Under the pieces are notes generated by a model. The model made no database searches and was not told where the DNA came from. It saw only the letters and a program-made list of their open reading frames with translations. Made by a program: the position numbers and the translations under genes. 64,000 nt of DNA from Ulvibacter algarum (GTDB taxonomy: Bacteria; Bacteroidota; Bacteroidia; Flavobacteriales; Flavobacteriaceae): assembly GCA_947488905.1 (NCBI GenBank), contig CANLBJ010000004.1, forward strand, positions 186,001 to 250,000. Reading direction: 5' to 3'. Below, piece by piece: positions 26,691 to 35,694 of this stretch. Position 1 is the stretch's first letter; every line of letters begins with the position of its first letter.

Positions 26691-27671
26691 TTACTCAATA
26701 TATCCCATCTTTTTCATCCACTCGTCATTGTACATTTTACCTACATAACGGGATCCGTGATCGTGAAAAAGCACCACTATCACATCATCTTCATTAAAAT
26801 GCTCTTTTAATTGGTGTATTCCTTTCATGGCTGCTCCAGCAGAGTTCCCTAAAAAGAAACCTTCTGCTTTTGCTAGTTTTTGAGTCCAGACTGCTGCGTC
26901 TTTATCTGTCACTTTAGTGAACCCATCAATGATGTCAAAGTCTACATTTTTAGGTAAAATATCTTCTCCAATACCTTCTGTAACGTATGAGTAAATCTCA
27001 TCTTCATCAAAAATTCCTGTCTCGTGGTATTTTTTAAATACGCTTCCGTAAGTATCTATTCCCCAAATTTTAATATCTGGATTTTGTTCTTTTAAATATT
27101 TACCCACGCCGCTAATAGTACCACCTGTGCCTACTCCTGCAACAAAGTGTGTTACTTTACCTTCGGTTTGTTTCCATATTTCTGGACCCGTACTTTGGTA
27201 ATGCGCTTTTGCATTACTCGGGTTGTCATATTGATTTACATACCAAGCGTTTGGTGTTTCTTTAGCCAATCTTGCCGAAGTTGAATAATAAGAACGAGGA
27301 TCATCTGGCGCCACATCTGTTGGGCAAACCACTACTTCGCTACCTACGGCACGTAAAATATCTACTTTCTCTTTACTCTGTTTATCGCTTATCACGCAAA
27401 CCATTTTATAGCCTTTAACGATGGCTGCAAGCGCAAGTCCCATTCCTGTATTACCACTAGTCCCTTCTATGATGGTACCGCCCGGTTTTAACCTTCCGTC
27501 TGCCTCAGCATCTTCTATCATCATTAGCGCCATACGGTCTTTTGTAGAGTTTCCTGGATTAAATGTCTCGTATTTTGCGAGCAACAATCCTGGAATTTCT
27601 TCGGCTAGTTTGTTCACTTTTACCATAGGAGTATTCCCAATAGTACCTAATATATTTTCTGCGTAGTCCAT
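26691..27671 (-). CDS. PLP-dependent cysteine synthase / cystathionine beta-synthase family protein
   Basis: 326 aa, fold type II PLP enzyme. PLP Lys44 in NSTKDRMA, substrate loop TSGNTG at 71-76 and phosphate loop GTGGT at 181-185. The sequence resembles cystathionine beta-synthase catalytic domains (ETFNPGNSTKDR, DPRSYYSTSARLA) more than CysK and has no CBS regulatory domain. It makes cysteine from O-acetylserine or cystathionine from serine and homocysteine; choosing between them needs a phylogeny. Has its own promoter and terminator. Confidence 0.88.
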   Translation of the reverse strand: MDYAENILGTIGNTPMVKVNKLAEEIPGLLLAKYETFNPGNSTKDRMALMMIEDAEADGRLKPGGTIIEGTSGNTGMGLALAAIVKGYKMVCVISDKQSKEKVDILRAVGSEVVVCPTDVAPDDPRSYYSTSARLAKETPNAWYVNQYDNPSNAKAHYQSTGPEIWKQTEGKVTHFVAGVGTGGTISGVGKYLKEQNPDIKIWGIDTYGSVFKKYHETGIFDEDEIYSYVTEGIGEDILPKNVDFDIIDGFTKVTDKDAAVWTQKLAKAEGFFLGNSAGAAMKGIHQLKEHFNEDDVIVVLFHDHGSRYVGKMYNDEWMKKMGYIE

Positions 27672-27721
27672 AGTCGTTCTTTAATATTTCAGCAATTATA
27701 GCTGCGGAAATTTTAACGGTG

Positions 27722-27752
27722 CAAAGGTAGTTATATGATGAGGGAGTTACAA
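27722..27752 (-). promoter_or_regulatory. Promoter of the cysteine synthase-family gene (TTG-N20-TACCTTTG)
   Basis: Read on the minus strand: TTG at 27752-27750, a 20-base spacer, then TACCTTTG at 27729-27722. An exact Bacteroidota -33/-7 match, placing transcription start about 45 bases before the ATG at 27671. Confidence 0.65.
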
Positions 27753-27793
27753 GCTAAGGTTTTCTTAAAAATTAAGAAGAAAGATGAAAGACC

Positions 27794-27811
27794 GTCCCGA
27801 AGCTTCGGGAC
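27794..27811. repeat. Perfect 18-base palindrome GTCCCGAAGCTTCGGGAC
   Basis: A perfect GC-rich palindrome in an otherwise AT-rich 320-base gap (27672-27991). No second copy in the window. It may be a dispersed palindromic repeat or operator; apart from the promoter at 27722-27752 the gap shows nothing else. Confidence 0.5.
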
Positions 27812-27991
27812 TGAAAGAAGAAAGATTTTAAAATTAAATATTTTTGATTAAAAACTTTATAGTGAAAAGCATAAAACAACAAACTAAAAAATAACAGATG
27901 ATGAAGTAAGTTCACATCTATTTAAGTAGAGTGTCCCCGTTTAAAGGTAAGTCAATACAATGTATACACGATGTTCAACATTTACAACAAT

Positions 27992-29227
27992 CTAATCAAA
28001 CCGAATTGCCTTAACTGGGCTAATTTTCGAAATAATATAAGTAGGTATCAAAAGCATTAGGGCACAAAGAACAAAGGTACCAACATTAAGTAATATCACA
28101 TAACTCGCATCAAGGTAGATAGGTGCTTCGGTAACATAATAGGTTTCTTGCGGGAGCTTGATCACTTTAAAATACTTCTGTATTAGAAGCAGTCCCAAAC
28201 CGATAACATTTCCCCAGAAAAGACCTACGCCTATAAGGTACATTGCATTGTAGATAAATATTTTACGAACGCTCCAGTCATCACTTCCCATTGCTTTAAG
28301 AATACCTATCATTTGGGTGCGCTCTAGAATGAGCACGAGCAAAGCAGTAATCATATTGATACCAGCCACTAGAATCATAATCCCAATAATAAGATAGGTG
28401 TTAAAATCAAAAAGGTCTGTCCACTCAAAAATGGAGGCAAATTTATCTCTAATTGATAAGGTGTCTAATGTACTTGGCGTTTCGTCATAAATAAGATTAT
28501 TAACGCGTGTGATGTCTTTAAAATCTTCTACAAAGACCTCAAAATTGCCTATTTGATCACTATCCCACTTATTAATACGTTGTATTTGTTTGATATCTGC
28601 AAGGGCAAATTGTTCATCAAATTGCTGAAAACCGCTATTATATAAGCCTACAATTGTAAAACCTATGGGTCTTGACTTAGAGGCATCTTGATCATTTAGA
28701 AAATAAGTAGGCATCTTGTCTCCTACTGCAAGATGAAGACGAGTTGCTAAATAGCTACTTAATAAAACTTCATCATTTATAGATCCAGTAAAATCTGGCA
28801 AACGCCCCTCTACAAGATATTCTTGAAAATACTGCCAGTTATAGTCTGCTCCTACCCCTTTAACAACAACACCTTCAAAATCTGTTGCGGTACGTATAAC
28901 GCCACCTTTTGAGGCTGTTGCTTGAATATGTGCAATGCCATCTATAGTTTTAAAAGTTGGATAAAAATCTTGATGTATAGATATAGGAATCTGAGACTCA
29001 CCAGAAAAGTTAGTATCCTGATTAGAAATAATAATATCGCCGTTAAATGCCGAAATTTTTTCTTGAATCTTACGTTGTAGTCCTAGACTAGTAGCAATAG
29101 AGACTAGCATCATAATAATACCAAGAGCAATTGCAGTAATTGCTATTTTAATTATTGGTGCCGAAATACTACTTTTATAATCTTTTGCAGCAATAATGCG
29201 GCGGGCGATAAAAAATTCAAAATTCAC
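27992..29227 (-). CDS. LolC/LolE-like ABC transporter permease (FtsX family)
   Basis: 411 aa from GTG 29227 (NFEFFIARRIIAAKDYKSS). The frame is open 27 codons further, but that part overlaps the divergent gene and is not family-like. One N-terminal helix, a large periplasmic MacB-type domain, then three C-terminal FtsX helices (about 285-400). The N-terminus and 'ISAPIIKIAITAIALGI' are typical of the lipoprotein-releasing LolC/E permease. The LolD-type ATPase is not nearby. Its start lies 6 bases from that of the divergent NamZ gene. Confidence 0.82.
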   Translation of the reverse strand: MNFEFFIARRIIAAKDYKSSISAPIIKIAITAIALGIIMMLVSIATSLGLQRKIQEKISAFNGDIIISNQDTNFSGESQIPISIHQDFYPTFKTIDGIAHIQATASKGGVIRTATDFEGVVVKGVGADYNWQYFQEYLVEGRLPDFTGSINDEVLLSSYLATRLHLAVGDKMPTYFLNDQDASKSRPIGFTIVGLYNSGFQQFDEQFALADIKQIQRINKWDSDQIGNFEVFVEDFKDITRVNNLIYDETPSTLDTLSIRDKFASIFEWTDLFDFNTYLIIGIMILVAGINMITALLVLILERTQMIGILKAMGSDDWSVRKIFIYNAMYLIGVGLFWGNVIGLGLLLIQKYFKVIKLPQETYYVTEAPIYLDASYVILLNVGTFVLCALMLLIPTYIISKISPVKAIRFD

Positions 29228-29233
29228 GAAACG

Positions 29234-30550
29234 ATGGGGTTTACTTTTTTCAAAAATATAGTAATTATAACGATTTTTAGCGCCTTTTCTTGTGGAAACG
29301 CAGGGCAAAAATTAGACACAGGAAAGGTAAAGCAGCTTGAAAGCACTGATTTAATAACAGAAACTTCACAGGTTATAGATACCACAAAGCGTTTTGGGCG
29401 TGTAATTGAAGGTAAAAGCACAACCCACATTTATACAGGCGCTAACCAATGGCAAAAATATATGCCCTTATTAAAAGGAAAAAAAGTTGGGATTGTAGCA
29501 AATCAAACATCTGTAGTAAATGACACCCTTGAATACCCCGATGAGATACGTGTGGTAGATTTTCATTTAGTTGACTTTATTGTTGAATTAGAGATTAATG
29601 TATCAAAAGTTTTCGCCCCAGAACACGGCTTTAGAGGAAAAGCAGATGCTGGCGAGGTCGTAAAAGATGGAGTTGACACTAAAACAGGTTTACCTATTAT
29701 CTCTTTATACGGCAAAAACAAAAAGCCGTCTGCAGAAATGTTAGCAGATATTGATGTAATGGTATTTGATATTCAAGATGTGGGAGCCCGTTTTTACACC
29801 TATATCTCGACGTTACATTATGTGATGGAAGCCTGCGCAGAGCAAGGCATCCCAGTGATCGTACTTGACAGGCCCAATCCAAATGGGCATTATATTGATG
29901 GTCCTATTTTAGAAATGGAACACACTAGCTTTGTAGGGATGCACCCTGTGCCTGTAGTACACGGTATGACCATTGGTGAGTATGCACAAATGGTAAACGG
30001 ACAAGGATGGCTAGCAAACAAAATTAAATGTGACCTCACCGTAATCCCAATGCAAAACTACACGCACAATACGCCTTATAGTTTACCTATAAAACCATCG
30101 CCTAATTTACCAAACGATGTTGCCATCAACCTCTACCCTAGTCTTTGCTTTTTTGAAGGAACCATAGTAAGTGCAGGACGTGGTACAGAAAATCAGTTCC
30201 AGGTTTTTGGAGCGCCTAGTTTAGAAAAAGAATATTTCCCTTACACATTTACACCTCAAGCAAATGAAGGTGCTAAATACCCAAAGTTTAAGGGCGTTGA
30301 ATGTAATGGCTTAGACCTTACCCAAGAGCCAAGAAGAAATAAAATAAACTTAGAATGGCTCATAGAAGCCTATGTGTCTAACGGTAGAAAAAAGGAATTT
30401 TTCAATAACTTTTTCACCAAACTCGCGGGTACAGAAAAACTGCAATGGCAAATTGAGAATCGCTATACTTATTTTGAGATCAGAAAAGAATGGATTAGAC
30501 CTTTAGCTGAGTATGATAGAATGAGGCAGGAGTATTTGATTTATGAGTAG
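29234..30550 (+). CDS. DUF1343 lipoprotein, exo-beta-N-acetylmuramidase NamZ family
   Basis: 438 aa. Signal peptide with lipobox ending at Cys20 (IFSAFSC), so probably a lipoprotein. The DUF1343 core is evident: GKKVGIVANQTSVV, APEHGFRGKADAGE, FDIQDVGARFYTYISTL, LDRPNPNG, HGMTIGEYA and AGRGTENQFQVFGAP. Characterised members (NamZ) release N-acetylmuramic acid from peptidoglycan fragments, so a role in wall recycling is likely. Divergently paired with the LolC/E-like gene; the promoter must lie inside the neighbour's 5' coding sequence. Confidence 0.87.
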   Translation: MGFTFFKNIVIITIFSAFSCGNAGQKLDTGKVKQLESTDLITETSQVIDTTKRFGRVIEGKSTTHIYTGANQWQKYMPLLKGKKVGIVANQTSVVNDTLEYPDEIRVVDFHLVDFIVELEINVSKVFAPEHGFRGKADAGEVVKDGVDTKTGLPIISLYGKNKKPSAEMLADIDVMVFDIQDVGARFYTYISTLHYVMEACAEQGIPVIVLDRPNPNGHYIDGPILEMEHTSFVGMHPVPVVHGMTIGEYAQMVNGQGWLANKIKCDLTVIPMQNYTHNTPYSLPIKPSPNLPNDVAINLYPSLCFFEGTIVSAGRGTENQFQVFGAPSLEKEYFPYTFTPQANEGAKYPKFKGVECNGLDLTQEPRRNKINLEWLIEAYVSNGRKKEFFNNFFTKLAGTEKLQWQIENRYTYFEIRKEWIRPLAEYDRMRQEYLIYE

Positions 30551-30739
30551 AAACCCTCACCGAACTTTTCTGCTTCCGCGAAGGGCGGAATTCAAAAGTG
30601 CGACTCTCCCAGAGGGAGAGTATTTAGAGTAATCTATTAAAATTTTGAGTCAGAGTTTAAATCAAAGTGCTAAAAACTCTCCCAAAGGGAGAGTCGAAAC
30701 GTCAAAGGCGATAGCCGAGTGAGGTTTCGGTGAGGGTTT
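30551..30739. repeat. MITE-like inverted-repeat element between convergent genes
   Basis: A perfect 14-base terminal inverted repeat, AAACCCTCACCGAA (30551-30564) and TTCGGTGAGGGTTT (30726-30739), encloses about 160 bases. Inside are two hairpins with the same stem ACTCTCCC/GGGAGAGT (30603-30621, loop AGA; 30676-30694, loop AAA). It fills the gap between the ends of namZ-like and ykgJ-like genes almost exactly and may serve as a double terminator. No coding capacity. Confidence 0.7.
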
Positions 30740-31273
30740 TTAAATATCCCACCTATTATGCTTCCCGCCTTTCTCTGCAAACTTCACTTTCATTGCCTCT
30801 ACAATATTAAATGCAGCAGGACAGATTTCTACATTTTTCATGGTTAGTGGTGCTATTTTCTGAAAACGCTTACGGTTAGTGTGTGGGTATTCTGCGCAAG
30901 CCTTAGGGCGTACATCATAAATACTACAGCTATTATCATCTGCTAAAAAAGTACAAGGCGCACTTTTTAATACAAACCAGTCATCTTCATCCATCTCTAA
31001 ATACGTGTCTGTAAATTTCTGAACAGGCATTCTAAAATGCTTAGCAATACGATCAATATCTTTATTAGTAAATATAGGACTTGACGTTTTACAACAATTA
31101 GCACACTCCATACAGTCTGTCTTCCTAAACTCTTTATCGTGCAATTCTTGCATACCTACATCAAAATTCTTAGGCGGTTTTTTGTTAACACGCTTAAAGA
31201 ATTTTAAGGTCTCTTTTTTTACTTCTTCTGCCTTTTCAGGAAGATTTTTAATGATATTGTCCATTTTACTCAT
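30740..31273 (-). CDS. YkgJ-family cysteine cluster protein
   Basis: 177 aa. Cys cluster C54-x2-C57-x2-C60-C61 (CMECANCC) followed by further Cys in APCTFLADDNSCSIYDVRPKAC, the pattern of the zinc/iron-chelating YkgJ (CxxCxxCC) family. Function of the family is not established; a metal-binding or metal-dependent role is assumed. Cytoplasmic. ATG is 5 bases downstream of a TACCTTTG element. Confidence 0.85.
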   Translation of the reverse strand: MSKMDNIIKNLPEKAEEVKKETLKFFKRVNKKPPKNFDVGMQELHDKEFRKTDCMECANCCKTSSPIFTNKDIDRIAKHFRMPVQKFTDTYLEMDEDDWFVLKSAPCTFLADDNSCSIYDVRPKACAEYPHTNRKRFQKIAPLTMKNVEICPAAFNIVEAMKVKFAEKGGKHNRWDI

Positions 31274-31277
31274 AGTG

Positions 31278-31285
31278 CAAAGGTA
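31278..31285 (-). promoter_or_regulatory. Probable -7 element for the ykgJ-like gene
   Basis: TACCTTTG on the minus strand (31285-31278) fits TAnnTTTG and is preceded by TTGGC; a -33 TTG at 20 bases is not present. It ends 5 bases before the ATG, so the transcript would be leaderless or nearly so, or an alternative start is used. Confidence 0.4.
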
Positions 31286-31487
31286 GCCAAGTTAAATGTG
31301 TAATCGGTAAATGTGAAACGAGGATTTGGTTTAAAGGTAAAACACAGACACTTCATTTTTTAAAGTTCGAGTTCTATTAGGGGCAACCTATTCAACAAAA
31401 AACCATCTTCTACATATAATTTCAGTTAAGTTCAGTTTCGATTTCGACTTCATTTTCGATTTCGGTGTCGGTTTTAATTAGTAGTTT

Positions 31488-31495
31488 TACCTTTT
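31488..31495 (+). promoter_or_regulatory. Possible -7 element for the FemAB/aminotransferase/Wzx operon
   Basis: TACCTTTT lies 22 bases before the TTG start at 31518, a near match to TAnnTTTG. Upstream at 31431-31475 is a run of TTTCGATTTC-like units, repeated before another gene at 37761-37797. Confidence 0.35.
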
Positions 31496-31517
31496 ATAAC
31501 CATCCAATATAAATCAC

Positions 31518-32516
31518 TTGAGTACACCCACAAAAAAGACTTCTAACTACACTGCAAGACGCTATACAAAGGCAGATGCTGCGCTATGGAACGATTTTGT
31601 GCGCACAGCAAAGAACGCTACGTTTTTGTTTGATCGTGATTTTATGGATTATCACAGTGATCGCTTTACAGATTTTTCTGTGTTGATTTTTAAAGATGAT
31701 ACTCTGTACGCCGTGCTACCCGCAAATGTGAAGGAAGGCAAACTGATATCACACCAAGGACTCACTTACGGGAGTTTTGTGTTACAAGACAGCGCCAAGT
31801 TGTTATACGCCCTAGAAGCCTTTAAAGAAATGCTTCGTTTTCTTGCTTCGGAAATGATAATAATATTGGAAATTAGGGTAATCCCTACGTTTTACAATGT
31901 GATGCCATCAGACGAGCTAGCCTACTTTTTATTTAAAGCCAATGCTACTTTATTAAAGCGGGATGTATTAATGGTGATAGATAATGATCATAAATTAAAA
32001 TTTCAGAAAAACCGAAGAGAAGGCATTAATAAAGCCATCCGTAACGGACTGAAAATAAAAATAGAAGATACTTTTGATGATTTCTGGAACGATGTTTTGA
32101 TTCCTAATCTCAAAAACAAACACGGTATTGCTCCTGTACATTCTCTTGAAGAAATTAAATTATTGGCAGCACGTTTTCCTGCAAATATCAAGCAAGTAAA
32201 CGTGTATAAAGATGATAAAGTGGTGGCTGGGACGACGGTTTTTTTAACAGAAACGACCATACACCCGCAATACGTTTCTGGCAATGCAGATAAAAATAGC
32301 TACGGAAGTCTTGACCTTGCCTATGATTTTATTATCAATCATTTTAAGAAAGACAAAAGGTATTTTGATTTTAATATCTCTTCAGAAGAAAACGGAAAAG
32401 TACTTAATAGCGGACTCATTTTCTGGAAAGAAAGCTGCGGTGCTCGTACATTTACAGCAGACACTTATGAAATACATACAGCAAACTATAAACAAATAGA
32501 CATCACGGTTAAATGA
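31518..32516 (+). CDS. GNAT/FemAB-like acyltransferase in a sugar-modification operon
   Basis: 332 aa. The C-terminal half has the FemAB/GNAT pattern ([20 protein letters not shown], then [11 protein letters not shown], then the [12 protein letters not shown] helix) of proteins that acylate amino sugars or peptides. The start is TTG 31518. It overlaps the sugar aminotransferase by 4 bases (ATGA), so N-acylation of the 3-amino group made by that enzyme is a reasonable guess. This would parallel FdtC, although FdtC itself is a hexapeptide-repeat enzyme. Confidence 0.72.
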   Translation: MSTPTKKTSNYTARRYTKADAALWNDFVRTAKNATFLFDRDFMDYHSDRFTDFSVLIFKDDTLYAVLPANVKEGKLISHQGLTYGSFVLQDSAKLLYALEAFKEMLRFLASEMIIILEIRVIPTFYNVMPSDELAYFLFKANATLLKRDVLMVIDNDHKLKFQKNRREGINKAIRNGLKIKIEDTFDDFWNDVLIPNLKNKHGIAPVHSLEEIKLLAARFPANIKQVNVYKDDKVVAGTTVFLTETTIHPQYVSGNADKNSYGSLDLAYDFIINHFKKDKRYFDFNISSEENGKVLNSGLIFWKESCGARTFTADTYEIHTANYKQIDITVK

Positions 32517-33613
32517 TTCCATTTTTAGATCTACATAAAATAAATGCTCGTTTTGAGGGGGAGTTTAAAAACAGCTTTAAAGATTTTCTAGATAGCGGTT
32601 ATTACATACTTGGCAATCAAGTGACGCGTTTTGAAAGTTTATTTTCAGACTATTGTGGTACTAAACATTGTGTAGGTGTTGCAAACGGCCTTGATGCTTT
32701 ACGCCTTATTCTTGAGGGGTATAAGCACCTCGGAAATATGAAAACGGGAGATGAAGTGATTGTAGCATCAAACACATTTATTGCAACGATAATTGCTATC
32801 AAGCAAGCAGGCTTAACTCCTATTCTTGCAGAGGCAGATGCAGAAACGTTTAATTTTGATGTAGACAAACTACCCACTTATATTACTAAAAAAACCAAAG
32901 CCATTATGCCTGTTCATTTATATGGACAGATTGCAAATATGGATACTATACAAGCGTTAGCAGGCCTTCACGATTTACTGGTAATTGAAGATGCAGCACA
33001 AGCGCACGGTGCAGAATATCTAAACAAGAAAAAAGCAGGAAACTTAGGCGATGCAGCAGGATTTAGTTTTTATCCTTCAAAAAACTTAGGAGCTTTAGGT
33101 GATGGTGGTGCAGTAACTACTAATAATGATGCGCTGGCAAAGGCCATTAAAATGTTCCGGAATTACGGGACGTCTACTAAATATGTGAATGAAGTTTTAG
33201 GACTCAATTCTAGATTAGACGAAATACAAGCTGCCTTTTTATCAATAAAACTAACAAGTCTCGATGCAGACAATTCAAGAAGGCAAAAAATTGCACTACG
33301 TTATATTGCAGAAATTACAAACCCAAAAATCACAATGCCAAAATACAAAGGAACACCAGACCACGTGTTTCATTTGTTTGTAGTTCAAGTAGACGATAGG
33401 GCTTCTTTTATTGCGCATTTAACAGAAAATAAAGTAGGACATTTAATTCACTATCCTATTGCACCTCATCAACAAAAAGCACTGCCTGAGTTAAAAGATT
33501 TAAGTTTCCCTGTAGCAGAAGATTTACACAATCACGTAGTGAGTATCCCAATGAGTCCTGTAATGACAGAAGATCAAGTGAGTGAAATAATCGCCGTAAT
33601 AAACCGCTACTAA
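32513..33613 (+). CDS. DegT/DnrJ/EryC1 sugar aminotransferase, FdtB-like
   Basis: 366 aa, PLP fold type I. PLP Lys190 in [16 protein letters not shown], cofactor Asp160 in [12 protein letters not shown], and [12 protein letters not shown] at the N-terminus. The sequence is of the dTDP-3-keto-6-deoxyhexose 3-aminotransferase group (FdtB/QdtB/TylB). Together with the 3,4-ketoisomerase at 19402 it would yield dTDP-3-amino-3,6-dideoxy-hexose for an O-antigen or glycan. It abuts the flippase gene (stop followed directly by TTG). Confidence 0.87.
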   Translation: MIPFLDLHKINARFEGEFKNSFKDFLDSGYYILGNQVTRFESLFSDYCGTKHCVGVANGLDALRLILEGYKHLGNMKTGDEVIVASNTFIATIIAIKQAGLTPILAEADAETFNFDVDKLPTYITKKTKAIMPVHLYGQIANMDTIQALAGLHDLLVIEDAAQAHGAEYLNKKKAGNLGDAAGFSFYPSKNLGALGDGGAVTTNNDALAKAIKMFRNYGTSTKYVNEVLGLNSRLDEIQAAFLSIKLTSLDADNSRRQKIALRYIAEITNPKITMPKYKGTPDHVFHLFVVQVDDRASFIAHLTENKVGHLIHYPIAPHQQKALPELKDLSFPVAEDLHNHVVSIPMSPVMTEDQVSEIIAVINRY

Positions 33614-34903
33614 TTGAAGATACCAGATTTTTTAAAAACAAATTTATTGCTGAAAATAACTTCGGTGAACGCTCCTATTATTATAATTAGGCAAGTGCTC
33701 TCCTTATTTATTAGAAGGATTGTTGCAGAAAATTTTGGCGAAGTAGGGATAGATATTATTGGGCAGTTGCGTAGCATTCAGCAAGGAGTATTATCATTAA
33801 CATCATTTGGTTTCTTTAACGGGATGGTAAAATATGTGGCAGAATATAAAGAAGATCAAGACAAATTAAATGGACTTTTCTCTACAGCATTTGTTTTCTG
33901 GAGCATAAGTTCGCTCGTTATAGGAATCCTACTTGCCGTCTTCTCTTCACCCTTAAGTCAATACTTTTTTGAATCTACAGAATACGCAAGTGTACTAGTC
34001 GTTACTGGTATTGTTGCACCTGCCATAGGATTACAGCGTATTTATAATGGCGTGGTAAACGGCCTCACAGAGTACAAACGTTTTGCAAAAGTAGACTTAA
34101 GTAGTTATCTTATTTCTGCAGCAATGATGCTCTATTTTGCTTGGAACAATGAGTTTACCTATGCCTTGTATTCTATCGTGATTACACCTGCAATACAGTT
34201 AGGGATATTAGTGTATGTCTTTTTTAAAACCTTTAAAAACTATATTGACTACAAACAGATTTCTTTTAAGATTCCCTTCGGAAACGTGCTATTAGCATTC
34301 ACTCTAATCTCTTTCTTTTCTACAGTAGTTTTAAGTTTTGTGGAAGTAGAAATTAGAAATATGGTGCGTACTAACATCTCTCAAGTAGATTCTGGTTTAT
34401 GGTCAGGTATGCTTGATTTGTCTAAAAACTATATGGCTTTCTCTTCACTGCTCTTTACTATGTATGTGATCCCTAAGTTTGCGACTATTAAAACACGCCC
34501 TAAATTCTTTAAAGAAGTAAAGCATATATACCTATCACTACTCCCTATTTTTGGAGTGGGAATGATTGTGATTTACTTTTTACGTCATTTTATAATAGAC
34601 CTCATCTTCCCTGGTTTTGATGAGATGGCACCTTTATTTAAATGGCAATTAATGGGGGACTTTATTCGTCTTGCAGCGAGTATTCTTGCTTATCAATTTT
34701 TAGCAAAGAAGATGGTGCGTAACTTCATTTTCTCTGAAGTAATCTCTACTGGATTATTCTTTGGGCTTTCTTATTATTTAGTCCCTATATATGGTGTAGA
34801 AGGTGTTGTGATGGCACACTTTTTTAGGTATTTGGTTTATTTACCGTTGGTGGTGTTTTTAGTGTGGAGGAATTTTAGGAAGAAGCCTGAGGTGATTGAA
34901 TAA
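33614..34903 (+). CDS. O-antigen flippase Wzx
   Basis: 429 aa with about 12 membrane helices, polysaccharide transporter (PST/MATE-like) superfamily. INAP-type N-terminus (ITSVNAPIIIIRQVLSLFIRR) and GQLRSIQQGVLSLTSFGFFNG are typical of WzxE-like O-antigen translocases. The start is TTG 33614, touching the preceding stop. It would flip undecaprenyl-linked repeat units. The main polysaccharide block at 39-64 kb has no flippase of its own within the window, so this may serve it. Confidence 0.87.
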   Translation: MKIPDFLKTNLLLKITSVNAPIIIIRQVLSLFIRRIVAENFGEVGIDIIGQLRSIQQGVLSLTSFGFFNGMVKYVAEYKEDQDKLNGLFSTAFVFWSISSLVIGILLAVFSSPLSQYFFESTEYASVLVVTGIVAPAIGLQRIYNGVVNGLTEYKRFAKVDLSSYLISAAMMLYFAWNNEFTYALYSIVITPAIQLGILVYVFFKTFKNYIDYKQISFKIPFGNVLLAFTLISFFSTVVLSFVEVEIRNMVRTNISQVDSGLWSGMLDLSKNYMAFSSLLFTMYVIPKFATIKTRPKFFKEVKHIYLSLLPIFGVGMIVIYFLRHFIIDLIFPGFDEMAPLFKWQLMGDFIRLAASILAYQFLAKKMVRNFIFSEVISTGLFFGLSYYLVPIYGVEGVVMAHFFRYLVYLPLVVFLVWRNFRKKPEVIE

Positions 34904-34933
34904 CATCTGTGTGTTTGTTGCACTTAGACTGCG

Positions 34934-35110
34934 CTCAGTGTGACATTGAGCTATAATTTTGACCAAATCACTACTGTCAGTCTGAGCGCAGTCGAAGACC
35001 AATGAAACTAGCTGTTTTAAAGGCTTTCACTCAACTCTTTTTTTGACAAGTAGTAATTATTAAAACATAATCCGTTTGTTGCACTTCGACTGCGCTCAGT
35101 GTGACATTGG
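34934..35110. repeat. Left ~177-base direct repeat with REP-like palindromes, flanking the GIY-YIG gene
   Basis: Closely similar to 35502-35679; the last 140 bases differ at about five positions. It carries inverted copies of a ~23-base word: TGTCAGTCTGAGCGCAGTCG... at 34975-34997 and CTTCGACTGCGCTCAGTGTG... at 35083-35105. A further copy lies just outside at 34919-34944. The 23-base words are the same family as the degraded element at 22624-22742. Confidence 0.8.
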
Positions 35111-35134
35111 TCTTGGATTACTTATCTTTAGTAA

Positions 35135-35470
35135 ATGTCTAATCAATATTTTGTTTACATCCTTCTTTGTTCAGACAAATCCTATTACACGGGTATTACA
35201 AATAATCTAGGGAATCGTTTTGAACAACATCAGGTAGGGACAAAAAGAGAATCTTATACTTATTCACGAAGACCTGTTGTATTAGTTTTTCATCAAGAAT
35301 TTAATGATGTACTTCAAGCCATTTATTTTGAGAAGAAAATTAAAGGATGGTCTCGGGCTAAAAAGCAAGCTTTAATAAATGGTGAATGGGATATGTTACA
35401 GTTACTTTCTGAGTGTAGAAATGCTACGCATTATAAGTACAACCCAAATAAGCTAGACAATTTTTATTAA
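35135..35470 (+). CDS. GIY-YIG nuclease family protein (UPF0213/YhbQ-like)
   Basis: 111 aa, single GIY-YIG domain: VYIL at 7-10, YTG at 18-20, Arg28 in LGNRFEQH, Glu66 in YFEKKIKGW and KKQALINGEWDML. These match the small stand-alone nucleases of the YhbQ/UPF0213 group. It is the only gene between two ~177-base direct repeats, with REP-like palindromes on both sides, suggesting the gene and the repeats travel or act together, as RAYT transposases do with REP sequences (analogy, not proof). Confidence 0.88.
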   Translation: MSNQYFVYILLCSDKSYYTGITNNLGNRFEQHQVGTKRESYTYSRRPVVLVFHQEFNDVLQAIYFEKKIKGWSRAKKQALINGEWDMLQLLSECRNATHYKYNPNKLDNFY

Positions 35471-35501
35471 AACACAGATATCAATCTGAGTTCCTATTCT
35501 A

Positions 35502-35679
35502 CTCAGTGTGATATTGGGCTAACATTTTAACAAATTAACTACTGTCAGTCTGAGCGCAGTCGAAGACCAATGAAACTAGCTATTTTAAAAGCTTTCACTC
35601 AACTCTTTTTTTGATAAGTAGTGATTACTTAAAACATAATCCGTTTGTTGCACTTCGACTGCGCTCAGTGTGACATTGG
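35502..35679. repeat. Right ~177-base direct repeat with REP-like palindromes
   Basis: Second copy of the repeat at 34934-35110, in the same orientation, offset 568 bases. Palindrome arms are at 35543-35565 and 35652-35674; a degenerate arm lies at about 35481-35512. It separates the convergent GIY-YIG and pssA genes. Confidence 0.8.
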
Positions 35680-35694
35680 GCTAGAAATTTTTAA

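Noticed and set aside
31431-31475. CRISPR-like repetition of TTTCGATTTC
   Set aside because: Short, irregular units with no spacers; a simple sequence repeat.
34904-35690. Insertion sequence around the GIY-YIG gene
   Set aside because: No transposase and no target duplication recognised; the flanks are direct repeats with internal palindromes, so called a repeat-nuclease module instead.
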